Positions 33,660 through 42,502 of a stretch of 64,000 nt of DNA are shown in pieces (position 1 is the stretch's first letter; each line of letters starts with the position of its first letter). The notes beneath the pieces were generated by a model, which made no database searches, was not told the DNA's origin, and was given only the letters and a program-made list of their open reading frames with translations. The position numbers were made by a program, and so were the translations under genes. Source of the DNA: Alkalihalobacillus sp. BA299 (GTDB lineage: Bacteria > Bacillota > Bacilli > Bacillales > Bacillaceae_F); the NCBI RefSeq assembly GCF_017745675.1, contig NZ_JAFLJM010000018.1, forward strand, positions 43,018 to 107,017. The letters are read 5' to 3'.

Positions 33660-35002
33660 GAAAAAGCAAAGTATGGAGTCCAGAGAAGATTGAAGATATT
33701 CAAGAAAAAGCCGAATTAGGCCGCTACCGAATTCGGGGGCAAGCGACGAAACGCTTTGATTTACCATCGTTCGATGACCTCGTATTTACACCCGCCGGAT
33801 TATCACGGGTTGCACTCGAAGGATATCGTGAAAAGTGCGAGACAAAGGTCGTCATCGGAGAAGGCCGTGTCAAACGACCATTAGTACTCGATACCCCCAT
33901 TATGGTAGCTGGAATGAGCTTTGGAGCGATTAATGCAAATGCGAAACAGGCTCTCGGGATTGCTGCTACACGTTGTGGAATTAGTACCTGTACAGGTGAC
34001 GGTGGAATGCACCCGATCGAACGGGAGTCTTCAGAAAAACTAGTCTATCAACTCTTGCCAAGCCGTTATGGATTAAATCCATACGATTTAAAGAAAGCCG
34101 ATGCGATTGAAATCGTCGTAAGTCAAGGAGCAAAACCAGGTACAGGTGGAACATTACTAGGCCAAAAAGTTTCTGAAGAAGTAGCAAATATGCGAGATCT
34201 TCCAGTCGGTGTTGACCAAAGAAGTCCTTGTCGTCATCCCGATTGGATGGGACCTGATGATCTCGGTGTCAAGATCGAACAAATTCGTGAAGCGACGGAT
34301 TATGAAGTACCAATTTTTATCAAAGTTGGAGCAGGTCGTGTCTATGACGATACGAAACTAGCAGCAAAAGCAGGTGCTGATGCAATCGTTATTGACGGGA
34401 TGGAAGGTGGGACGGCGGCCTCACCTGAAATTCAATTAGACCATACGGGGATCCCTACCGTTGCCGCAGTTGTTGAAGCGACAGATGCTCTCTATGAAAT
34501 TGGAATGAAAGATGAAATCAAACTAATCATTGGTGGCGGTATTAGTAACGGTGCCGATGCGGCAAAAGCAATTGCACTTGGTGCTGACGTCGTCTATATT
34601 GGTTCAGCCTTTTTAATTGCTCTCAACTGTAACAAAGCCATTTATGTAGAAGATTATCAAGCCCTTGGGACTGAACCATCAGCATGTCACCACTGTCATA
34701 CTGGAAAATGTCCAGTCGGGATCGCTACACAAGATCCCGAATTAATGAAACGACTCGATCCATTAGAAGCTGCTGACCGAGTAATGAATTATATTAATTC
34801 GATTACGATGGAAATCCAAATTTTCGCCCGTTCATGTGGAAAGAGTAAAGTCCATGACCTCGACCCTACAGATTTACGTTCATTAACTCTCAATTCATCT
34901 CTAATTACTGGTGTTCCTCTCGTAGGAATGGGTGGACGTCGTTCCTACTATTCAAAATATGACCATGCGACCGACTTAAAAGAAATTCTTTCTAAAATTT
35001 AA
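33641..35002 (+). CDS. mgsC: N-methylglutamate synthase subunit C (FMN/3Fe-4S, GltS-like)
   Basis: 453 residues, the FMN-binding synthase domain of glutamate synthase. IMVAGMSFGAIN near residue 90, GTGGTLLGQKVSEEVA near 168, GMEGGTAASP near 265, IGGGISNGADAAKAIALGAD near 302 for FMN phosphate, and cysteines CHHCHTGKCPVG near 348 for the iron-sulfur cluster. It receives the methylamine group released by the amidotransferase part and reduces the imine with 2-oxoglutarate. AAAGGAG precedes the ATG inside mgsB. gmaS follows after 84 bp. Confidence 0.9.
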   Translation: MERNLIRKSKVWSPEKIEDIQEKAELGRYRIRGQATKRFDLPSFDDLVFTPAGLSRVALEGYREKCETKVVIGEGRVKRPLVLDTPIMVAGMSFGAINANAKQALGIAATRCGISTCTGDGGMHPIERESSEKLVYQLLPSRYGLNPYDLKKADAIEIVVSQGAKPGTGGTLLGQKVSEEVANMRDLPVGVDQRSPCRHPDWMGPDDLGVKIEQIREATDYEVPIFIKVGAGRVYDDTKLAAKAGADAIVIDGMEGGTAASPEIQLDHTGIPTVAAVVEATDALYEIGMKDEIKLIIGGGISNGADAAKAIALGADVVYIGSAFLIALNCNKAIYVEDYQALGTEPSACHHCHTGKCPVGIATQDPELMKRLDPLEAADRVMNYINSITMEIQIFARSCGKSKVHDLDPTDLRSLTLNSSLITGVPLVGMGGRRSYYSKYDHATDLKEILSKI

Positions 35003-35086
35003 ACGAAGAGACTACACATCCATTGTAAACAAACATCCCTTGCTCTTTTTAAGTAGTAAAAATTTTAAAGATGGAAGGTGAATTCA

Positions 35087-36430
35087 TTGATAGGAATAGC
35101 TGAGAGTAATTCTGGAGTAATGGAGAAAACGATCGAGAAATTTAATACGAAACAGATTGAGTTTCTGTTAGCTTCTTTTTCAGATTTAAATGGTACGCTT
35201 CGAGCCAAATTAGTACCAGCAAATCGGTTGGCATCCGTTTGCGAAAGTGGTGCAGGCTTTGCTGGGTTTGCTGTCGGCAGTTTAGGACACGGACCTAGTG
35301 ACCCTGATATATTATGCATTCCTGATTTACGGTCAATGACCGTTTTACCGTGGCAAAACAATATCGCTTGGTTTGCCGGTACATTAACGGAAGACGGTAG
35401 CGCTTGGTCATATTGTCCACGAACGATCCTCTTAAATGTAATGGAGAAAGCGAAAAAACTAGGGTACGAGATGTACACAGGGGTTGAACCTGAATTCTTC
35501 TTATTAAAAGAAGACGAGCGTGGAAATATATCAATCTCTGATGATAAAGATGTATGTGCAAAGCCTTGCTATCAACAACAAGCACTGATGCGAAATATTG
35601 ATTTTTTAAGCACTTTGATTAACTACATGAATGAGTTAGGCTGGTCCGTAACTCAAGCCGATCACGAGGATGCGAATGGACAATTTGAGATTAATTTCGA
35701 TTTTGCGGATGTTCTAAGTTCCGCGGACCGTCACAGTTTCTTTAAGTATATGGTACGCAGTATGGCTGAAGAACGCAACTTAGTTGCAACGTTTATGCCA
35801 AAACCTTTTTCTCATCTAACAGGGAATGGCTGTCATATGCACTTAAGTTTATGGGGAGGCGGGACGAACCTGTTTGAAAATCCTTTTGATCAAAAAGGGA
35901 ACGGATTATCTCAGCTTGGCTATTATTTTATCGGTGGACTTCTGCGTCATGCAAAAGCAATATCAGCGATCGTTTGTCCGACCGTCAACTCTTATAAGCG
36001 AATTACAGCAACAGCAACATCTTCAGGAGCAACATGGGCTCCGAATGACATTGCCTATGGTGGAAATAACCGGACAAAATTAATCCGAATTCCAGATAGT
36101 GGAAGAATCGAATTTCGGGCTATGGATGGGGCTTGTAATCCGTACTTAGCAGCAGCTGTTATCTTAGCAGCAGGGTTAGATGGGATTGAAAAAGAAATCG
36201 ACCCAGAAAATCCATCTGGAGGAATGACAAGCTCCTCAAACAACAATGATTATAAATTACCTACAACACTAAAGGAAGCAATAACAGCTTTAGAAGAGGA
36301 TGAAGTTATCATATCTGCTTTAGGTGAAAGCTTTATGAATACTTATATCATCCGAAAAAAAGAAGAATGGGCAGAGTACCATGACTACATCAGTCAATGG
36401 GAAATCGATAAGTATTTAAAAGGAAATTAA
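35087..36430 (+). CDS. gmaS: Gamma-glutamylmethylamide synthetase (glutamine synthetase family)
   Basis: About 447 residues. It ligates methylamine to the gamma-carboxyl of glutamate with ATP, the entry step of the N-methylglutamate pathway. Glutamine-synthetase landmarks are FSDLNGTLRAKLVP at the N terminus, GVEPEFFL near 140, DHEDANGQFEIN near 205, LTGNGCHMHLS near 252, PTVNSYKR near 305 and GGNNRTKLIRIPDSGRIEFR near 335. DHEDANGQFE and GGNNRT are shared with known GmaS more than with GlnA. The GTG at 35078 lies in the ribosome site, so TTG 35087 behind GGAAGGTG is preferred. Placement after mgsABC supports the function. Confidence 0.88.
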   Translation: MIGIAESNSGVMEKTIEKFNTKQIEFLLASFSDLNGTLRAKLVPANRLASVCESGAGFAGFAVGSLGHGPSDPDILCIPDLRSMTVLPWQNNIAWFAGTLTEDGSAWSYCPRTILLNVMEKAKKLGYEMYTGVEPEFFLLKEDERGNISISDDKDVCAKPCYQQQALMRNIDFLSTLINYMNELGWSVTQADHEDANGQFEINFDFADVLSSADRHSFFKYMVRSMAEERNLVATFMPKPFSHLTGNGCHMHLSLWGGGTNLFENPFDQKGNGLSQLGYYFIGGLLRHAKAISAIVCPTVNSYKRITATATSSGATWAPNDIAYGGNNRTKLIRIPDSGRIEFRAMDGACNPYLAAAVILAAGLDGIEKEIDPENPSGGMTSSSNNNDYKLPTTLKEAITALEEDEVIISALGESFMNTYIIRKKEEWAEYHDYISQWEIDKYLKGN

Positions 36431-36435
36431 TAAGC

Positions 36436-36459
36436 TCGAACTGCCACTCTGCAGTTCGA
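36436..36459 (+). terminator. Hairpin after gmaS
   Basis: Perfect 9-bp stem TCGAACTGC / GCAGTTCGA (36436-36444 / 36451-36459), without a T run directly after. Partial terminator or mRNA-stabilising hairpin within the pathway transcript. Confidence 0.5.
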
Positions 36460-36547
36460 CTCACACATTTTACATTAATTAATAGAAGAAACAAACGATG
36501 TACAAAAATCAAAATAAACTTATGGGGGTATAAGAAGGGGGTCTAAT

Positions 36548-37705
36548 ATGATAATCGAAAAGGATTATGATGTGATCGTTGTTGGCGGAGGTTCGATGGG
36601 AACAGCAGCGAGTTATTTTTTAGCCAAACAGAATTTACGCGTTCTTTTAATCGATCAACATACCATTCCAAATGAATATAGTAGTCATCATGGTCAAACT
36701 AGGATGCTTCGATTTGGTTACGGTCAAGGCGAGAAGTATGTTTCGTTAGTCAAAAGTGCGTATCAATTATGGAAGGAGTTAGAAGAGAAAACAAATAAAA
36801 AACTATATTATCAGACAGGTGCCTTAATGGTGGGGAAACCAAATTCAACGTTCGTTGAAGAAACGCTCAAAAGCTCGATAAATAACGATTTACCGTACGA
36901 GAGCTTATCAGCCAAAGAAATTATGGAACGCTGGCCTGGCATTACGATCCCAACTGATTACATCGGTTCGTTTGATCCATTGGCTGGTTTCCTATTAAGT
37001 AAAGAATGTATCGCCACATATAAAGAACAAGCCGTTCTGCTAGGTGTAACTGTTCTTGAAGAAGAAGAAGTGACGTCTATTGATATGGCAGAGGAACAAA
37101 TTACGATTCTTACAGCAAACGGAAACTATGTATCTCCAAAACTAGTCGTCACAGCAGGGGTCTGGATCCCTAAATTACTTGTTAATACTCCACTATCGAT
37201 AGATGTTTTACGAAAGCCTGTTGGATGGTTTACACCAACGATAGAAGGTCTTTATGATATGGGGCAATTTCCAGCAGTAGTCTTTGACTCTGACATTGGA
37301 CATTACTATGGCTTTCCAAATTTCGAAGGTACTGGGTATAAAGTAGGCAGGCACGATACAGGACAACCATGCGATCCAAACTTAGTCGATCGAACATTTG
37401 GCGCTTATAAGGAAGACGAAGGTGACCTCCGTTCTTTTCTTGAAATGTACTTACCTCAAGCTGCAGGGGAATTAGCGCATGGAGGAGTTTGTATGTATTC
37501 ACTTACTCCAGACAGCGATTTTATTATTGATTTTCATCCACAATTCGCAAATGTCGTAATTGCTGGAGGCTTTTCAGGGCATGGTTTCAAGTTTGCTAGT
37601 GTCGTAGGGTCAATATTGTCCGATTTAATGGTGTATGGCGAAACACCACATGATATTTCCTCTTTCAATATACAACGTTTTAAAAAGATCGGGGTAAAGA
37701 GCTAA
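36548..37705 (+). CDS. Monomeric sarcosine oxidase-like flavoprotein, candidate N-methylglutamate oxidase
   Basis: 385 residues, close to monomeric sarcosine/N-methyltryptophan oxidases. The dinucleotide fold GGGSMG is at 13-18, HHGQTRMLR at 47-55 has the two Arg of the active-site loop, and YYGFPNF and KVGRHDTG match the substrate region. Cys315 in CMYSLTP falls exactly where sarcosine oxidase attaches FAD covalently, and Lys348 in GHGFKF matches the lysine that binds substrate carboxylate and activates O2. It would yield glutamate, formaldehyde and H2O2 from N-methylglutamate; the substrate is inferred from its position after gmaS and the absence of mgdABCD. AAGGGGG precedes the ATG. Confidence 0.82.
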   Translation: MIIEKDYDVIVVGGGSMGTAASYFLAKQNLRVLLIDQHTIPNEYSSHHGQTRMLRFGYGQGEKYVSLVKSAYQLWKELEEKTNKKLYYQTGALMVGKPNSTFVEETLKSSINNDLPYESLSAKEIMERWPGITIPTDYIGSFDPLAGFLLSKECIATYKEQAVLLGVTVLEEEEVTSIDMAEEQITILTANGNYVSPKLVVTAGVWIPKLLVNTPLSIDVLRKPVGWFTPTIEGLYDMGQFPAVVFDSDIGHYYGFPNFEGTGYKVGRHDTGQPCDPNLVDRTFGAYKEDEGDLRSFLEMYLPQAAGELAHGGVCMYSLTPDSDFIIDFHPQFANVVIAGGFSGHGFKFASVVGSILSDLMVYGETPHDISSFNIQRFKKIGVKS

Positions 37706-37742
37706 TAAACTAGCTAAAATTTTAAAAGTAGGAGTGAATCAG

Positions 37743-38084
37743 GTGAAGAAAATTGAAGCCATCATCCGTCCGGAAAACTTTCAAAAATTAAGAGAAGAGA
37801 TCGAAAAATTTGGAGTGAAAGGTCTAACCGTATCTGAAGTAGGGGGGTGTGGTGTTCAAAAAGGAAAACAGGGACTATTTCGGGGGAATACTTTTGAAAT
37901 TACATTATTACCGAAAGTAAAAGTTGAAATTGTGACTGATGTTGAAAGTGTCGATTCTCTAGTGACTATTATTAAGAAGACATGTACGACAGGCGAAGTA
38001 GGAGATGGAAAAATATTCATTTATCCGATTGAAGAAGTAATTCGCATTCGTACTGGCCAACGAGGAACCGAAGCGATTGTATAA
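37743..38084 (+). CDS. glnK: PII nitrogen-regulatory protein
   Basis: 113 residues of PII. GTG 37743 behind TAGGAG gives the standard N terminus KKIEAIIRPENF; a GTG nine bases earlier overlaps the ribosome site. The T-loop reads QKGKQGLFRGNTFE, where the uridylylated Tyr51 of enteric PII is Phe, so control is by ATP/ADP/2-oxoglutarate binding, as in other Firmicutes. The B-loop TGEVGDGKIF and C-loop RIRTGQRGTEA are intact. It lies 76 bp before amt copy 2 and should bind and close that channel when nitrogen is ample. Confidence 0.94.
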   Translation: MKKIEAIIRPENFQKLREEIEKFGVKGLTVSEVGGCGVQKGKQGLFRGNTFEITLLPKVKVEIVTDVESVDSLVTIIKKTCTTGEVGDGKIFIYPIEEVIRIRTGQRGTEAIV

Positions 38085-38160
38085 GGAAAAATAAATAAAA
38101 CGAGGCACATCAGAAAATCAGGAGAGATTCCTTAAAAAAATTTGGATAGGAGATGATCAA

Positions 38161-39531
38161 ATGAAAACGAAAATTGGTATGCTACTTTTCCTGTTTATGA
38201 TGGTGGGGTCTGTCGTATTTGCAGAAGACGGTTCAGGTGGAGTATCACTCGACACAACATGGATTATCGTTGCGACGATTATTGTCTTTTTAATGCACGG
38301 TGGCTTTGCAATGTTAGAAATCGGCTTTACGAGGTCCAAGAATGCCCTTAGTATTTTAATGAAAAATTTCTTAACGATTTCGTTAGGAACGATTCTTTAT
38401 TTAATTGCAGGATATGCGATAATGTTTGGGACATCTGCAGGAGGGTTTATCGGTACTGATGGTTTTTTCTTATATGGCTATGATAGCGATATGGCCTTCT
38501 TCGTCTTCCAAGCAGTGTTTGCTGCAACATGTGCAACGATTATTTCTGGGGCAGTAGCAGAAAGAATTCGGCTTTCTAGTTATTTAATTATTACTACAGC
38601 AATGGTGATTTTCATTTATCCGGTCGTCGGTCATTGGACATGGGGTGGGGGCTGGCTCACAGAATTAGGGTTTATCGACTTTGCAGGCTCAACCGTTCTA
38701 CACTTAACCGGAGCGATTGGGGCATTAGTAGCCGCAGCATTTCTCGGTGGTCGAATTGGTAAATATACGAAAGGTAAAGTGAATGCTATTCCAGCTCATA
38801 ACATTCCACTCGGGGCACTTGGTGTGTTCATTCTTTGGTGGGGCTGGTTCGGGTTTAACGGTGGTAGTGTACTCGCAGCTGATCCTGAACTAGTTCCAAT
38901 CGTCATTACAAATACGTTACTTGCTGCATCTGCAGGTGTTCTTGGTGCTGGCTGGTATTCAATGATGCGCTATAAGCGAGTTGATGCAACATTAACCTTA
39001 AATGGTGCGTTAGCAGGGTTAGTCGGTATTACTGCTGGAGCTGACTCGATGTCACTCATCAGCGCAATTATCGTCGGGTTTTTCTCAGGCATTATTTTAA
39101 TTGAAGGTGTTAACTTTATCGATCGGTTTCTTAAGGTGGATGATCCTGTTGGTGCTGTTGCGGTCCATGGTATTTGCGGAATTTGGGGAACATTAGCGAT
39201 TGGTTTATTCTCTTATGACGTTGGATTATTTAATGGTGGTGGGGTCACTCAATTATCCATTCAATCCATTGGTGTTATCGCAGTACTACTTTGGGTCGGT
39301 GTCACAAGTGCCGCTGTTGTCGGTATCATCAAGCTATTTGGACCAATCCGTGTACCACGTGAAGTTGAAATTGAAGGTCTTGATATTACAGAGCACGGCG
39401 GAAAAGCCTACGACTTCCATGGTGAACTCGGAAACAGTAGTGTTTCCACTTCTAGTGAGGATGTCGGCTCTGCCTTTGGATTGGCCAATCGATTAAACAA
39501 TTTAGGAAAAAGTAAAACGGATAGTGCTTAA
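38161..39531 (+). CDS. Ammonium transporter Amt, copy 2
   Basis: 456 residues, closely similar to the Amt at 26.5 kb along the whole length, including both pore histidines (VLHLTGAIGA and VAVHGICGIWG), the GHWTWGGGWL turn and the PII-responsive tail REVEIEGLDITEHGGKAYDF. The N terminus is a signal-peptide-like helix ending VVFAEDG. Paired with glnK as in most bacteria. It may supply ammonium or methylammonium to GmaS. AGGAGATG precedes the start. Confidence 0.94.
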   Translation: MKTKIGMLLFLFMMVGSVVFAEDGSGGVSLDTTWIIVATIIVFLMHGGFAMLEIGFTRSKNALSILMKNFLTISLGTILYLIAGYAIMFGTSAGGFIGTDGFFLYGYDSDMAFFVFQAVFAATCATIISGAVAERIRLSSYLIITTAMVIFIYPVVGHWTWGGGWLTELGFIDFAGSTVLHLTGAIGALVAAAFLGGRIGKYTKGKVNAIPAHNIPLGALGVFILWWGWFGFNGGSVLAADPELVPIVITNTLLAASAGVLGAGWYSMMRYKRVDATLTLNGALAGLVGITAGADSMSLISAIIVGFFSGIILIEGVNFIDRFLKVDDPVGAVAVHGICGIWGTLAIGLFSYDVGLFNGGGVTQLSIQSIGVIAVLLWVGVTSAAVVGIIKLFGPIRVPREVEIEGLDITEHGGKAYDFHGELGNSSVSTSSEDVGSAFGLANRLNNLGKSKTDSA

Positions 39532-39549
39532 TCATTAAAAATAATAAAC

Positions 39550-39583
39550 AAGAAGCTGGTTCATAATCATGAATCAGCTTCTT
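39550..39583. terminator. Terminator between amt and the zinc GTPase gene
   Basis: 15-bp stem with one G-T pair (39550-39564 / 39569-39583) between convergent genes. On the minus strand a T-rich tail follows, so it mainly serves the GTPase gene and may work both ways. Confidence 0.8.
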
Positions 39584-39622
39584 ATGTTAATACGAAATGT
39601 ATTGTAGATTCAGTAGCTAATC

Positions 39623-40801
39623 TTAAGCCTCTACAAAACCCGGTATTGGATCCTTAAACGTAGTCCAATCCATCTCCATTTCTTTATCGGTTAATAAACA
39701 TTCATCAAGAGAAGCTTCAACCTCAGTATGGTTCATGTCAATACCAATTAAAACAAGTTCTGTCATTCGATCTCCGAAGACAGGGTCCCATCTTTCAAGT
39801 AATTCAGGTTCTTCTTGAAGAGTTTTCTGTTTCTCATCCTCAGCATATGCGGCTACCCATTCACCAGCGCCTTGTATCGTTACAGCTGAACCTGCTTGTG
39901 AGACAAGACCTGCCATGTCATTTCTTGAAGCTAGCCAGAAAAACCCTTTGGCTCTTACAACATCTACAGGCCAATTTTCAAGCCAATTCATTAATCGTTC
40001 TGGGTGAAATGGTCGCCGTCTTCGATAAACGAACGAAGTTACCCCGTACTCCTCAGTCTCAGGAGTATGCTCCTCGTTCAATTCTTTAATCCACCCAGGA
40101 GATTGACTTGATTTTTCGAAATCAAACAGTTTTGTATTTAAAATTTCGGAAAGCGCTACCTTTGAATGTGAAGTAGGAATAATCTTTGCATCTGCATTCA
40201 TTTTTCGTAAGAATGCCATTAACTCTTGCGTATCACTTTCTTCTAATAAATCTGTTTTATTTAATATGATCACATTAGCAAATTCCATCTGATCAATGAG
40301 TAAATCAGCAATGTCACGAGTATCCGTTTCGTCTGTACCTTGTTTACGGTCTAGTAATGTTTCGCCTGAAGCATAATCCTCCCAAAAACGGTTTGCATCG
40401 ACAACAGTAACCATCGTATCAAGTCGACATTTTGATGTTAAGTCAATGTCCATTTCTTCATCTAAGTAAGTGAATGTTTGTGCAACAGGGATCGGTTCAC
40501 TAATTCCTGAAGACTCAATAACGATGTAGTCGATTCCACCTGCATCTACTAATTGTTCGACTTCTTTCATCAAATCTTCACGCAACGTACAGCAAATACA
40601 GCCATTTTGCATCTCGACCAGCTTTTCTTCTGTACGAACGAATCCACCGTCATTAACTAGTTTCGCATCCACATTTACGTCACTCATATCATTGACGATC
40701 ACAGCGACCTTCAAGCCTTCACGATTTGAAAGAATATGATTTAATAATGTTGTCTTTCCCGCTCCTAAATAACCACTTAATACTGTTACAGGTATTCTCA
40801 T
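39623..40801 (-). CDS. zagA: Zinc-responsive COG0523 GTPase (ZagA/YciC-like metallochaperone)
   Basis: 392 residues, the size of B. subtilis ZagA (YciC). Walker [17 protein letters not shown] near 9, CxCC metal motif [12 protein letters not shown] near 67, ESSGISEP as Walker B region, NKTDLL as the guanine-specificity motif, and a C-terminal CobW_C domain ([14 protein letters not shown]). It uses GTP to deliver zinc to client proteins during zinc limitation. A near-perfect Zur box overlaps the upstream region, which ties it to zinc starvation and supports the symbol. GGAGGA precedes the ATG on the minus strand. Confidence 0.88.
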   Translation of the reverse strand: MRIPVTVLSGYLGAGKTTLLNHILSNREGLKVAVIVNDMSDVNVDAKLVNDGGFVRTEEKLVEMQNGCICCTLREDLMKEVEQLVDAGGIDYIVIESSGISEPIPVAQTFTYLDEEMDIDLTSKCRLDTMVTVVDANRFWEDYASGETLLDRKQGTDETDTRDIADLLIDQMEFANVIILNKTDLLEESDTQELMAFLRKMNADAKIIPTSHSKVALSEILNTKLFDFEKSSQSPGWIKELNEEHTPETEEYGVTSFVYRRRRPFHPERLMNWLENWPVDVVRAKGFFWLASRNDMAGLVSQAGSAVTIQGAGEWVAAYAEDEKQKTLQEEPELLERWDPVFGDRMTELVLIGIDMNHTEVEASLDECLLTDKEMEMDWTTFKDPIPGFVEA

Positions 40802-40856
40802 TTATAATAATCCTCCTATAAGCTATCGATGATGTAGGGATGTAGCTCCGCTTTTT

Positions 40857-40875
40857 AAACGTAATAATTACGTTT
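40857..40875. promoter_or_regulatory. Zur box 1 upstream of zagA
   Basis: A perfect 19-bp palindrome, AAACGTAAT-A-ATTACGTTT, very close to the Bacillus Zur consensus (AAATCGTAATNATTACGATTT). It lies 56 bp before the start codon, downstream of the likely promoter TTTACA-N17-TAGACT on the minus strand, so bound Zur-Zn would block transcription. Confidence 0.85.
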
Positions 40876-40905
40876 TATAGTCTACCGCAACGAACTATTA
40901 TTGTA

Positions 40906-40924
40906 AATAGTATTTATTACGTTT
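40906..40924. promoter_or_regulatory. Zur box 2 upstream of zagA (degenerate)
   Basis: Fifteen of 19 positions match box 1, with an intact ATTACGTTT half-site. It lies on the upstream side of the predicted promoter, so two Zur dimers could flank the promoter. Confidence 0.55.
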
Positions 40925-41054
40925 TATAATCAGTCGGATCTAGTTTGATGAAAATGTAATCATAATCGTAGCAAACGACTTATGATATCAATCGAGGGAA
41001 AATGTATAATTGATATAGAATAAGTTGAAAGAATGCATGTAAGGAGTAAAGAAA

Positions 41055-41894
41055 ATGGATAAAGAAATTGTTTTAATTACAGGTACGAACAGTGGCTTTG
41101 GCTACTTAGCGACGATAGAGCTCGCCTCAAAAGGGTATTTTGTTATCGCAACAATGCGCGATGTGTCAAAAAAGCAAGATCTATTAAAGGAGGCAAAGCA
41201 AAGAAAGCTAACCGAATTGATTGAGGTATTTCCATTAGACGTAACGAACGAGCAACAAATAGAAGATGTTAAACAACATATGAAAGAACGCTATGGCAGA
41301 ATTGACATCCTAATTAATAATGCTGGATATAGTGTTGGTGGGATGACCGAGCTGCTAGAAGTTGAAGAGTGGAAGAAGCAGTTTGAAACGAATCTTTTTG
41401 GTGTAATCGCTGTTACAAAAGCATTCCTACCGATGATGCGAGAAAAACGGAAAGGAAAGATTATAAATATCGGAAGTATTAGCGGGCGCGTTGGCTTCCC
41501 TGGTTTGGGTCCATATGTGTCTTCAAAATTCGCACTTGCTGGCTATAGTGAGTCACTGCGACTAGAATTACTTCCTTTTAATATATCTGTCAGTTTGTTA
41601 GAACCAGGCTCTTATAAGACCGACATTTGGGAGAAAGCACTAGGAAAAATGAACCTAGCAACAGTAAGCGAATATGACATATACATGAAAAAAATTTACG
41701 CAGAAGCGAAACGCTCAGGCGAACAAGCCGCCGATCCAAATGAAGTCGTCCAAGTCATTTTAAACATATGTAAGTCGAACAAACCAAAATTTCGTTATCC
41801 GATTGGAAAAGGGATCCGCTCGATTATTTTTATAAAAAATATCCTCCCTTGGTCATTCATTGAATCGCTCGTTCAGCGGAAAATGAGCACCTAA
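41055..41894 (+). CDS. Short-chain dehydrogenase/reductase
   Basis: 279 residues of classical SDR. The cofactor motif TGTNSGFG is at about 10-17, NNAGYSVGG near 90, the catalytic Ser in INIGSISG near 140, and YVSSK (Tyr and Lys) near 157. The residues after the second strand (TMRDVSKK) favour NADP(H). The C-terminal extension suggests a lipid or hydrophobic substrate, but none can be named. AAGGAG precedes the ATG. Its end overlaps the convergent DUF456 gene by 4 bp. Confidence 0.87.
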   Translation: MDKEIVLITGTNSGFGYLATIELASKGYFVIATMRDVSKKQDLLKEAKQRKLTELIEVFPLDVTNEQQIEDVKQHMKERYGRIDILINNAGYSVGGMTELLEVEEWKKQFETNLFGVIAVTKAFLPMMREKRKGKIINIGSISGRVGFPGLGPYVSSKFALAGYSESLRLELLPFNISVSLLEPGSYKTDIWEKALGKMNLATVSEYDIYMKKIYAEAKRSGEQAADPNEVVQVILNICKSNKPKFRYPIGKGIRSIIFIKNILPWSFIESLVQRKMST

Positions 41895-42376
41895 CTAAGA
41901 AACACATCTAATAAGAAGACGACAATCATAACGAGTTGAAAAAGTGATTTTGCAAACGTTCCGCTTAAAAAGGCGATTAACGTGCCAAGAGCTACTTTCA
42001 AAGCGTCCCCAAACGTTTTTCGTTGGGCGAGTTCAGTAACGAGAACAAGGATAAACGGCACGATCAATATTCCGAACGGAGGGAATATAAAACAACCGAC
42101 GATAACTCCTACTGTAGCCGCACGGATACCCCATTTTGACCCGCCAGAGCGTTGAACGAAGTAAAGGTTGGCCAAATAATCGGTTAAAAATAACACGAGG
42201 GTTAATACGATAAATGTACCCCAAGTCCACCATGAAACAGCTGCAGCAGATACGAAAAAATAATATAAAATGGCACCTAACCAAATCAATACAACAGATG
42301 GAATGATTGGATAAATAAGACCTACAAAGCTCATAACAAAACACGCAATTATGATTATCCATAATAAAATATCCAA
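41891..42376 (-). CDS. DUF456 family membrane protein
   Basis: 161 residues with four to five membrane segments. DUF456 features: WIIIIACFVMSFVGLIYPIIPS at the start with the conserved P-x-x-P/G pattern, GSKWGIRAATVGVIVG in the middle (glycine zipper) and FPPFGILIVPFILVLVTEL near 105. The function of the family is unknown. GAGGTGAT precedes the start on the minus strand. It overlaps the SDR gene tail to tail, which usually means compact packing and not shared function. Confidence 0.82.
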   Translation of the reverse strand: MDILLWIIIIACFVMSFVGLIYPIIPSVVLIWLGAILYYFFVSAAAVSWWTWGTFIVLTLVLFLTDYLANLYFVQRSGGSKWGIRAATVGVIVGCFIFPPFGILIVPFILVLVTELAQRKTFGDALKVALGTLIAFLSGTFAKSLFQLVMIVVFLLDVFLS

Positions 42377-42457
42377 GAGATCACCTCAGATTGATTTTAT
42401 CTAAAACAAGCTTGATTTACAATTCTGGTTATTTTAAACGTAACAACAACCACAAAG

Positions 42458-42499
42458 AATAAAACCAAAAATAGCTTTTTAGCCATTCCTGGTTTTATT
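42458..42499 (-). terminator. Terminator of the 42.5-kb minus-strand gene
   Basis: AATAAAACCA / TGGTTTTATT (42458-42467 / 42490-42499) with an inner AATAGCT/AGCCATT arm (one mismatch). The stem ends in a T-rich stretch on the minus strand. Confidence 0.65.
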
Positions 42500-42502
42500 C
42501 CC

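Noticed and set aside
42033..42362. 109-codon minus-strand frame within the DUF456 gene
   Set aside because: Shadow of the DUF456 gene in another frame, with random-looking composition.
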